Shown here one piece after another: positions 1 to 6,341 of a stretch of DNA of 33,108 bases. The notes under the pieces are model-generated. The model did not search any database and had not been told where the DNA came from. It saw only the letters and a list, made by a program, of their open reading frames with translations. Location of the stretch: positions 1-33,108 of the forward strand of contig JBFJJW010000008.1 in NCBI GenBank assembly GCA_041612095.1, written 5' to 3'. Origin of the DNA: Solimonas sp041612095. GTDB lineage: Bacteria > Pseudomonadota > Gammaproteobacteria > Nevskiales > Nevskiaceae. Within the stretch, counting starts at the first letter, position 1. Every line of letters begins with the position of its first letter. A program made the translations under genes and the position numbers.

Positions 1-1
1 C

Positions 2-388
2 GGTGGCGCCGGCATGGCGCCGATGCGCTCGCACCTGTTTGATCAGCTGATGCGGATCAAGACCAAGCGCAAGATCTCGTTCTGGTATGGCGCACGCTCC
101 AAGCGCGAGATGTTCTATGTCGAGGACTTTGATCGTCTGGCGGCAGAGAACCCCAATTTCGAATGGCATGTGGCGCTGTCCGAGCCGCAGCCCGGCGACA
201 ACTGGACCGGGTACACCGGCTTCATTCACAACGTGCTGTTCGAGAATTATCTGAAGCATCACAAGGCGCCGGAGGACTGCGAGTACTACATGTGCGGCCC
301 ACCGGTGATGAACGCAGCGGTGATCAAGATGCTGCTGGACCTGGGTGTTGAGCGCAAGGACATCATGCTCGACGACTTTGGCGGCTAG
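2..388 (+). CDS. nqrF: Na+-translocating NADH:quinone reductase subunit F, C-terminal part (5' truncated by window edge)
   Basis: This is the last ~128 residues of NqrF, the subunit that takes electrons from NADH through FAD and a 2Fe-2S centre into the sodium-pumping NQR complex of the inner membrane. Only the NAD-binding half of the ferredoxin-reductase module is present. It opens in the glycine-rich GGAGMAPMRSH segment and includes the WYGARS strand, the EYYMCGPPVMN nucleotide-binding motif and the typical DDFGG C-terminus. The reading frame is open to the window edge, so the ATG at 14 is internal and the N-terminal transmembrane and iron-sulfur domains lie upstream. The nqrM gene follows 44 bases later, which supports the assignment; the apbE gene often found between the two is absent here. 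Confidence 0.96.
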   Translation, partial: GGAGMAPMRSHLFDQLMRIKTKRKISFWYGARSKREMFYVEDFDRLAAENPNFEWHVALSEPQPGDNWTGYTGFIHNVLFENYLKHHKAPEDCEYYMCGPPVMNAAVIKMLLDLGVERKDIMLDDFGG

Positions 389-432
389 CCGGCCCGCTTG
401 TCGTCGGCATACATCAGGCACACACTCGGACT

Positions 433-624
433 ATGGCGACCTTCCTGGCGGTACTCGTGCTGTTCAGCCTCGCGCTCGCCGGTCTCGGCCTGGGGTGGTT
501 GGTGCGTGGACGCGAGCTGAAGGGCACCTGTGCCAGTCAGTCCGCGTTTACCGGGGGTGTCTGTGAAGTTTGCGGCAAGACCGAGGCCTGCGAGAACGGG
601 CCCGACCCAAAAGATCTGAAGTGA
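433..624 (+). CDS. nqrM: Na+-NQR maturation protein NqrM (DUF539 family)
   Basis: A 63-residue protein with one N-terminal membrane helix (about residues 3-24) followed by a short Cys-rich tail. Four cysteines (C33, C44, C47, C53) sit in the KGTC...GGVCEVC...EAC arrangement of the NqrM family. NqrM is known to be needed for iron delivery to the NqrD/NqrE centre during NQR assembly. Its position directly after nqrF fits that role, and size and cysteine pattern are normal for the family. It is probably cotranscribed with the nqr genes; no promoter or terminator is evident in the 44-base gap. Confidence 0.92.
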   Translation: MATFLAVLVLFSLALAGLGLGWLVRGRELKGTCASQSAFTGGVCEVCGKTEACENGPDPKDLK

Positions 625-650
625 TCCGTTAGCGTCATAAGGGGAAGCAC

Positions 651-1061
651 ATGCTGCACTCGATCACGGTAAAGGACTTCATGACGGCCAGTCTGGTCAC
701 GTTCACCCCGGACATGGATGTCATGTCGGCGATCCACAAGCTGGTTGAGAAGGGCATCTCCGGCGCGCCGGTACTCGACAGCCTGGGCAATGTGGTCGGG
801 GTGCTGTCGGAGCACGACTGCCTGAAGGTCGGGCTGCATGCCAGCTATCACGGCGTGCTTGGCGGCCGGGTCGCAGAGTTCATGTCCAAGGCCCCGGTCA
901 CGGTTGATGCCGAGCTCAGCATTCTTGAGCTGGCCGAGATGTTCGTGGCCAAGCCGTACCGCCGATATCCGGTGGTCGAGGACAACCGCCTGGTGGGGCA
1001 GATTTCCCGCTCGGACGTGCTGCGTGCGATAGACAAGATCAACGACAGCTCCAACGCCTGA
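651..1061 (+). CDS. CBS-domain protein (tandem CBS pair)
   Basis: A 136-residue protein made almost entirely of two CBS motifs, roughly residues 7-60 (VKDFMTASLVTFTPDMDV...GAPVLDSLGNVVGVLSEHD) and 74-130 (VAEFMSKAPVTVDAE...YPVVEDNRLVGQISRSDVL). Such stand-alone Bateman modules bind adenine nucleotides and usually act as energy or redox sensors; the ligand and partner cannot be read from sequence. The start is set by a strong AAGGGGAAG ribosome site just upstream of ATG 651. It follows nqrM by 26 bases, so it may share the nqr transcript. A long hairpin plus T-run lies immediately after its stop. Confidence 0.9.
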   Translation: MLHSITVKDFMTASLVTFTPDMDVMSAIHKLVEKGISGAPVLDSLGNVVGVLSEHDCLKVGLHASYHGVLGGRVAEFMSKAPVTVDAELSILELAEMFVAKPYRRYPVVEDNRLVGQISRSDVLRAIDKINDSSNA

Positions 1062-1067
1062 GCACGG

Positions 1068-1107
1068 GTCGGCGCTAGCGGAACCCACTTCCGCAGCACC
1101 GACTTTT
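1068..1107 (+). terminator. Interrupted hairpin with T-run after the CBS gene
   Basis: Six bases after the CBS stop, GTCGG (1068-1072), GCT (1074-1076) and GCGGAA (1078-1083) pair with TTCCGC (1089-1094), AGC (1095-1097) and CCGAC (1099-1103). The loop is CCCAC, with one C/A mismatch (1073/1098) and one bulged A (1077). Four Ts follow at 1104-1107. This is a plausible but weak rho-independent terminator, because the T-run is short. It separates the nqr-CBS group from the acyltransferase gene. Confidence 0.5.
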
Positions 1108-1157
1108 GGCATACCGTGTAGCGGTAATCCTTCCATCGATTCGCCCGGAACTGCGGC

Positions 1158-2015
1158 ATGGCCTTGCTGAGCCTCGAAACCCTCAAACGACTTGCAAGCA
1201 TCAGCCCGCGCGAGGAGATATATCGTCTGCTGGTGACCCCCGAGCTGGAAGAGATGTTTGCGCGCATCCCCAAGCCGGTCGGCAGCTTTGGTTATGACGC
1301 CTGGGGGTACAACGAGAACACGGCCCGCTTGAGCCTCGGCATCGTCAAGTGGCTCTACGAGAAGTATTTTCGGGTCGAAGCGATCGGCCTGGAGAACGTG
1401 CCCGCCCGTGGGCGGTTGCTGGTGATTGCCAACCATTCAGGGCAGCTGCCGATGGATGGCCTGCTGATCGGATACGCGCTGGCTACCAACCCGAACGGCC
1501 CCCGCGCCCCGCGGGCCATGATCGAGCGGTTCTTTCCGACCGTGCCCTATCTGGGCAATCTGCTCAACAGCATGGGGGCCGTCATCGGCGATCCGCTTAA
1601 CTGCAGCAAGATGCTGGAGCAGGACGAAGCGATCATCGTGTTTCCGGAAGGCGTGCGCGGCTCGGGCAAGCTGTACAAGCATCGCTATCAGCTGCAACGG
1701 TTCGGCAACGGTTTCGTGCACCTGGCGATGGCGCACAGGACGCCGGTCGTGCCGGTTGGGGTCGTCGGTTGCGAGGAGACCATGCCGTCCATTGCCAACA
1801 TCGCCCCTCTGGCGCGGCTGCTCGGTATTCCCTATGCGCCTGTTGCACTCCCGGTGCCACTGCCGGCTCGCGTCCATCTCAATTTCGGGGCGCCGTTGCA
1901 GTTTGACGGGCCGGCAAGCGACGAGGAGGGCGTGACTGCACATGTGGAGCAGGTCAAGGACCGCATCCGCGATCTGATCGATGTCGGTTTGCGTCAGCGC
2001 ACCAGGATTTACTGA
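1158..2015 (+). CDS. PlsC-like lysophospholipid/glycerolipid acyltransferase
   Basis: A 285-residue acyltransferase of the PlsC/LPLAT superfamily, which transfers acyl groups from acyl-CoA or acyl-ACP to a lysophospholipid or related acceptor at the inner membrane. Block 1 is NHSGQLPMDG (residues 92-101). Its His-to-Asp spacing is H-X6-D, not the classical H-X4-D of PlsC. The substrate block is FPEGVRGSGK (162-171), followed by a VPVGVVG block. There is no clear transmembrane helix. The NAD-epimerase gene follows after 12 bases, so the two probably form an operon. The acceptor substrate is unknown. The ribosome site is weak, and the start was chosen as the first in-frame ATG after the upstream hairpin. 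Confidence 0.82.
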   Translation: MALLSLETLKRLASISPREEIYRLLVTPELEEMFARIPKPVGSFGYDAWGYNENTARLSLGIVKWLYEKYFRVEAIGLENVPARGRLLVIANHSGQLPMDGLLIGYALATNPNGPRAPRAMIERFFPTVPYLGNLLNSMGAVIGDPLNCSKMLEQDEAIIVFPEGVRGSGKLYKHRYQLQRFGNGFVHLAMAHRTPVVPVGVVGCEETMPSIANIAPLARLLGIPYAPVALPVPLPARVHLNFGAPLQFDGPASDEEGVTAHVEQVKDRIRDLIDVGLRQRTRIY

Positions 2016-2027
2016 AGAAGACAACGG

Positions 2028-2975
2028 ATGTCCGAAAAGAAAACCGTACTGGTTACCGGAGCTGCTGGCAGCCTGGCCAAACGTGTCATCGCGCGCTTGC
2101 ATGGCCGCTACAAGGTGATCGCCGTAGACTTTCGCCGCAAGGTGGAGACCGACGCGGAGATTCCCTCCTACAAGGTGGAAATACACAAGCGCGACTTCGA
2201 GGATATCTTCCGGCGGCACAAGGTGGATGCGGTGCTGCATATCGGCCGCATCTTTGCCCACGAGTCAGACCGCATGCGGCGCTATAACGCCAATGTGCTC
2301 GGGGGCAAGAAGCTGATCGAGCTGTGCCAGAAATACAAGGTCGGGCAGCTGATCGTGCATTCCACGTACTTTGTCTACGGCGCCTCCGCGTACAACCCGG
2401 CGCTGCTGGACGAGGATGCGCCGCTCAAGGCCGGTGAGGTCACCCAGGACCTGATTGATTCTGTGGAGCTGGAAAGCTTGGCGCAGATCTATCTGTGGAA
2501 GTCCCCGGAGCTGAACATCACGATCCTGCGTCCGTGCAACGTGCTCGGCCCCGGAGTCAAGAACAGCATGTCGCTGCTGCTGTCGCGGCCGTTGGTTCCG
2601 GTACTGATGGGCTTCTCGCCGTTGATGCAGTTTCTGCACGTTGACGACATGGCGGACGCGATGGTCGTCGCGTTTGAACAGAATCGGCGCGGAATCTACA
2701 ACGTCGCCCCGGACGACTGGGTGGCCTATCAGGATGCGGTCGAGCAGTGCGGCTGCAGGCGCCTGCCGGTGCCGTCGATACCTCCCGCATTTCCGAAGCT
2801 GGTCAGCAGCCTGCTCAACTGGAACGCGTTCTTTCCGCCGTATCTGATCAACTACTTCAAGTATCCGGTCATCATCGATGGCCGGCATTTCCGCGAAACC
2901 TTCAACTGGAAGCCGCGGCGCAACCTCAACGACATCTTCAGCTACTACCGCAAGAACAAACTGCTCGCGGCTTGA
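2028..2975 (+). CDS. NAD-dependent epimerase/dehydratase-like extended SDR, atypical active site
   Basis: A 315-residue extended short-chain dehydrogenase fold. The Rossmann loop is TGAAGSLAKRV (residues 10-20), the HSTYFVYG strand is at 111-118, the ILRPCNVLGPG segment at 166-176, and FLHVDDMADAM at 202-212. In sugar epimerases a catalytic YxxxK lies about 25 residues before the LRP motif. Here that stretch (about 140-150, DLIDSVELES) has no tyrosine, so the usual proton-relay pair seems absent. Similar genes often sit beside PlsC-like acyltransferases, as here, suggesting a shared lipid or envelope role (inference). It may bind a nucleotide without classical epimerase chemistry, or use another residue. 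Confidence 0.8.
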   Translation: MSEKKTVLVTGAAGSLAKRVIARLHGRYKVIAVDFRRKVETDAEIPSYKVEIHKRDFEDIFRRHKVDAVLHIGRIFAHESDRMRRYNANVLGGKKLIELCQKYKVGQLIVHSTYFVYGASAYNPALLDEDAPLKAGEVTQDLIDSVELESLAQIYLWKSPELNITILRPCNVLGPGVKNSMSLLLSRPLVPVLMGFSPLMQFLHVDDMADAMVVAFEQNRRGIYNVAPDDWVAYQDAVEQCGCRRLPVPSIPPAFPKLVSSLLNWNAFFPPYLINYFKYPVIIDGRHFRETFNWKPRRNLNDIFSYYRKNKLLAA

Positions 2976-2984
2976 GGTCGGGGC

Positions 2985-3052
2985 AGTTCATGCTTGATTA
3001 ACCGCCGGTTCACTACAATTACCGGTTCAGCATGTGAACCAAGGAGATCGAA
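2985..3052 (+). promoter_or_regulatory. Putative dps promoter/leader with repeated GGTTCA elements
   Basis: A -10-like TACAAT lies at 3014-3019. It is flanked by two direct copies of CCGGTTCA (3005-3012 and 3022-3029, 17 bases apart). The second copy forms a perfect inverted repeat with TGAACC at 3035-3040 (GGTTCA-N5-TGAACC, 3024-3040). No good -35 was found, which would fit an activated promoter. The ribosome site AAGGAG (3041-3046) lies right after the repeat, so a protein bound there, or the hairpin itself, could affect dps expression. Confidence 0.4.
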
Positions 3053-3550
3053 ATGGCAAAGCAGAAGACGAAAGAGAAAGTCACCAAGATCGATATTGGC
3101 ATCGACAAGAGCGGGCGCAAGGCCATTGCGGATGGTCTGTCGCGGCTGCTGGCCGACGAGTACACCTTGTATCTGAAGACGCATAACTTCCACTGGAACG
3201 TGACGGGCCCGATGTTCAATACGCTGCACCTCATGTTCGAGACCCATTACAACGAGGCTGCGCTGGCGGTGGACCTGGTGGCCGAGCGGATCCGCGCGCT
3301 GGGTTTTCCGGCTCCGGGCACTTACAAGCAGTACGCGGCGCTGTCGTCGATCCGTGAAACCGAGGGGCAGCCTGAGGCGATGGAAATGGTTCGGCTGCTG
3401 GTACAGGGCCATGAAGCCTGTGCCAAGACCGCGCGCTCGGTCTTTCCGGTAGCCGAGCAGTCGTCGGATGAGCCCACCTGCGATCTGTTGACCCAGCGGA
3501 TGCAGTTGCACGAGAAGACCGCATGGATGCTGCGCTCCCTGCTGGAGTGA
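3053..3550 (+). CDS. dps: Dps-family DNA starvation protection protein / mini-ferritin
   Basis: A 165-residue Dps protein, normal length. It forms 12-subunit cages that oxidise Fe2+ with peroxide, store iron and may coat DNA through the Lys-rich N-terminus (MAKQKTKEKV). The inter-subunit ferroxidase ligands are readable at family spacing: H47 in THNFHWNV, H59 and E63 in LHLMFE, and D74 and E78 in VDLVAER. E63 stands where E. coli has Asp. The TKIDIG segment before helix A is also typical. ATG 3053 is set by AAGGAG six bases upstream. The gene appears monocistronic, with its own repeat-rich promoter region, as expected for stress control. Confidence 0.93.
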   Translation: MAKQKTKEKVTKIDIGIDKSGRKAIADGLSRLLADEYTLYLKTHNFHWNVTGPMFNTLHLMFETHYNEAALAVDLVAERIRALGFPAPGTYKQYAALSSIRETEGQPEAMEMVRLLVQGHEACAKTARSVFPVAEQSSDEPTCDLLTQRMQLHEKTAWMLRSLLE

Positions 3551-3637
3551 GTCAGTAGCTCGCGATTCGCGGCATAGCGGCTGAGCGGTTCCAGGTTCTG
3601 CGGCGCGCAAAGAAGCGGTACGGGGAGGGGGACGCCA

Positions 3638-4648
3638 TTGAGCGGTCAGGCAGTTCTTGAAGGCAGCGGCACCGCCCAGGTGCCGCTGCTCGCGGTGCGT
3701 CGGTTGCGGGTGCAGTTCAAGCTGCGCTCTCTTGTTCCGTGGCGGTCGCCGGCGTTGCTGCGTGCCGTCGAGGACATCAACTTCAATCTGTATGCAGGCG
3801 AGACGCTGAGTCTGGTCGGCGAGTCGGGGTCCGGCAAAACCACACTCGCACGTACGCTGATAGGCTTGCAGCGGGCAAGTTCGGGCTCCATCCGTTATGC
3901 GGGGCAGGAGCTGATAAAGCTGGCGCCGAAGCAGTGGCAGCCGTTGCGCCGCGATATCCAGATGGTATTTCAGGATCCGTTGAACAGCCTGAACCCTCGC
4001 ATGCGGGTCCTGGCTGCCGTTGCCGAGCCGCTTAAAGCCTTGCAGCCCGAGCTGGATCGCAAGCAGCGCGAGCTGCGCGCGGCCGAGATGCTGGAACGTG
4101 TCGGCATCGCGGCAGAGCAGCACCGCCGCCGCCCGGGTGAGTTCTCAGGCGGCCAGTGTCAGCGCATCGCCATTGCGCGGGCTCTCGTGGTGCGGCCCCG
4201 CCTGTTGATCTGCGATGAGATCGTGTCCTCGCTGGATGCCTCGGTGCAGGCGCAGATTCTGAATCTATTGGTCGATCTGCAACGGGAGTATGGCCTGGCC
4301 CTGCTGTTCATCGCGCATGATCTGGCCGTGGTACGCCATCTCAGTCATCGGGTCATGGTCATGTACCTGGGTCGCGCCATGGAGCAGGCGCCCACCGAGC
4401 AGCTGTTCTCGCAGCCGCGCCATCCCTATACCCGCGCGTTGCTGGCCGCGGTGCCCGGCAGCAATGCCCCGGCTGAGCACCATTTACTGGACGGCGAGGT
4501 GCCCAGCCCGACGCATCCGCCGCCGGGCTGCGTGTTTGCTACCCGGTGCCCGATGGCGGATGAGCAGTGTGCGCGCCGCGTGCCCCACTCCCGCCGCTTT
4601 GCCGATGGCGGAATGTCGGCCTGTCACTACGCCGTCGACGCCGCGTAG
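3638..4648 (+). CDS. ABC transporter ATP-binding protein, OppF/DppF type
   Basis: A 336-residue ATPase of the oligopeptide/dipeptide importer class. It shows Walker A GESGSGKT (61-68), Q-loop FQDP (111-114), signature FSGGQ (169-173), Walker B LLICDE (189-194) and H-loop H227. The C-terminal oligopeptide-transporter extension is at about 250-330 and has clustered cysteines (C298, C304, C311) that in this class can bind an iron-sulfur cluster. The residue after the catalytic Glu is Ile where LLICDEPVSALD is usual. The start is TTG at 3638, placed by a GGGGAGGGGG ribosome site. No permease, binding protein or OppD partner is in the window, so the substrate is unknown and the partner genes must lie elsewhere. 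Confidence 0.88.
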   Translation: MSGQAVLEGSGTAQVPLLAVRRLRVQFKLRSLVPWRSPALLRAVEDINFNLYAGETLSLVGESGSGKTTLARTLIGLQRASSGSIRYAGQELIKLAPKQWQPLRRDIQMVFQDPLNSLNPRMRVLAAVAEPLKALQPELDRKQRELRAAEMLERVGIAAEQHRRRPGEFSGGQCQRIAIARALVVRPRLLICDEIVSSLDASVQAQILNLLVDLQREYGLALLFIAHDLAVVRHLSHRVMVMYLGRAMEQAPTEQLFSQPRHPYTRALLAAVPGSNAPAEHHLLDGEVPSPTHPPPGCVFATRCPMADEQCARRVPHSRRFADGGMSACHYAVDAA

Positions 4649-4692
4649 CGCAATCCGGCACGACGGCTGCCCGCTTTCCGCCGGCCTCATGA

Positions 4693-5466
4693 TCAGCCGC
4701 AGCGCGGATTCTTGCCCTGTGACCGCGCCTGCTCGTAGTACGGCAACGACTTCGGCATATGGCTGTTGAGGTCCCTGATCCGCGACTCATTGGACGGGTG
4801 GGTCGACATGAACTCCGGTGGCGCATTGCCGCCGTTGGCGCGGCCCATGTTGACCCACAGTGCCGGCGCCTGCCGGGGATCGAAGCCGGCCCTGGCCATC
4901 AGGTCCAGGCCCAGGACGTCGGCTTCGGTTTCATCGCCGCGGCCGTAGGGCATCAGCAGCAGCAGATTGGCACCCATGCCGATCATGTCCGGCGACACCC
5001 CGGTCACGGCACTGCCCAGGGATACGCCAAGCTGCGCTGCCATCTGGTTGGAGACGCGCGCCGCCGAGTGCCCGGCCAGCACGTGCGCGACCTCGTGACC
5101 GATGACCGCCGCCAGCTGGTTCTGGTTGTCGGCAACCTTCAGCAGCCCGGTGAAAACGCCGATCTTGCCGCCCGGCAGGGCAAAGGCGTTGACCTCCTTG
5201 GAGTCGAATACCTGGACCTCCCAGCTGCCGCCGACTTCACGGACGATCGCGTTGGCCACGCACTGCACGTAGGCATTGGCCTTGCCGTCCTTGCTGGGCG
5301 GGGTCTTGGTCTTGAGTTGCTGGAAGGCCGTGGCCCCCATCTGTGCCATCTCGGCGTCGGATACCAGCTTCAGCTGCGTGCGTCCGGTGGGCGAGGTGAC
5401 GCAGCCGACCGCTAGTATGCCGGCCGCGAAGGCGCAGCCGACTGCAAGTATCCAGTGCCGGGTCAT
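4693..5466 (-). CDS. M48-family zinc metalloprotease, lipoprotein
   Basis: A 257-residue periplasmic M48 peptidase related to the BepA/LoiP/YcaL group that degrades misfolded outer-membrane proteins. The zinc motif is HEVAH (124-128), the third ligand is in ETEAD (E181), and the STHPSNESR segment is typical of the family. The N-terminus is a lipoprotein signal ending at ILAVGC (C22); the same six residues also occur earlier, at 6-11. The start at 5466 is preferred because GGAG lies seven bases upstream and the signal sequence then begins properly; an in-frame start at 5511 would add 15 residues. It is monocistronic, convergent with the ABC gene. Its substrate is not known. Confidence 0.9.
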   Translation of the reverse strand: MTRHWILAVGCAFAAGILAVGCVTSPTGRTQLKLVSDAEMAQMGATAFQQLKTKTPPSKDGKANAYVQCVANAIVREVGGSWEVQVFDSKEVNAFALPGGKIGVFTGLLKVADNQNQLAAVIGHEVAHVLAGHSAARVSNQMAAQLGVSLGSAVTGVSPDMIGMGANLLLLMPYGRGDETEADVLGLDLMARAGFDPRQAPALWVNMGRANGGNAPPEFMSTHPSNESRIRDLNSHMPKSLPYYEQARSQGKNPRCG

Positions 5467-5534
5467 GAACAATCTCCGTGGGCGTGATGCGCAGGCTCGG
5501 ATCATAGACAAAATGGACGTGAATCAGGTGTGAA

Positions 5535-6341
5535 TCAGCCGGCGAACATCTTCTTCATGCCCGCGCTGGACACGCTGGTGCCGCCCAGGCTCCAGCCACC
5601 ATCGACCGGAATCACGGTGCCGGTGACATAGGCTGCCATCGGGCTGGCCAGCCACAGGCAGCAGTCCGCGATTTCCTGCTTGGTGCCGAAGCGCTGCAAC
5701 GGCACGGATGCGGCGACCAGTTGCTCGGCTTCCGGGGAGGGCGCGAGGCGCTTCATGCCTTCGGTGTCGGCGATCGGGCCAGGGACTACCGAGTTGATGC
5801 GTACCCCCACCGGGCCCCATTCGATGGCACCTACGCGCGTAATCATGTCGACACCGGCCTTGGCGGCGCAGACATGCATCTGGAACTCCATCGGGTTGTA
5901 GGCCTGCGGCGCCGAGATATTGATCAGACTGGCGCCGGGCTTGGTCAGGTACGGGAAGGCGGCGCGCAAGACATGAAAGGTTCCGAGCAGGTCGATATCG
6001 ATGACCGACTTGAAGCCGTTGGCGGAGATGCCCAGCGCCGGTGCAGGGAAGTTGCCGGCGGCACCGGATATCAGCACGTCGATGCTGCCGAGTTGCGCAT
6101 GCGATTCCTTCAGCACGGTTTCGATGGCGGCTGCGTCCCGCACGTCGGCGGCGAATCCCAGCACCGTGCCGCCATGACCTGCGAGTTCGGCGACTGCGGC
6201 ATCGACCTTGTCCTGCTTGCGTGATATCACAGCGAGCCGCGCACCCGCTCGGGCAAATGCATGCGCGATTCCGAGATTGATGCCGCTGGTGCCGCCGGCG
6301 ACGAACACGGTCTTTTCGCTGAAGTCGAATGGGGACGTCAT
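5535..6341 (-). CDS. SDR-family oxidoreductase, 2,4-dienoyl-CoA reductase-like
   Basis: A 268-residue classical-length SDR: cofactor loop AGGTSGINLG (15-24), SGAAGNF (92-98), NISAPQAY (141-148), HVCAAKAGVD (156-165), VVPGPIADTEG (185-195). At the usual YxxxK site the tyrosine is replaced by V157 while K161 is kept. This, with the EWGP...PGPI..TEG run, is characteristic of 2,4-dienoyl-CoA reductases (peroxisomal DECR-like), which reduce dienoyl-CoA intermediates of unsaturated fatty acid beta-oxidation with NADPH. ATG 6341 overlaps the stop of the upstream M14 gene as ATGA and has AAGGAG seven bases before it, so translation is probably coupled. It is the last gene of the pdxH operon. Confidence 0.85.
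   Translation of the reverse strand: MTSPFDFSEKTVFVAGGTSGINLGIAHAFARAGARLAVISRKQDKVDAAVAELAGHGGTVLGFAADVRDAAAIETVLKESHAQLGSIDVLISGAAGNFPAPALGISANGFKSVIDIDLLGTFHVLRAAFPYLTKPGASLINISAPQAYNPMEFQMHVCAAKAGVDMITRVGAIEWGPVGVRINSVVPGPIADTEGMKRLAPSPEAEQLVAASVPLQRFGTKQEIADCCLWLASPMAAYVTGTVIPVDGGWSLGGTSVSSAGMKKMFAG

Noticed and set aside
537..1436. Long open frame on the minus strand opposite the CBS and acyltransferase genes
   Set aside because: It is a shadow of well-supported plus-strand genes in GC-rich DNA, with no recognisable domain and a Arg/His/Gln-rich composition typical of antisense frames.
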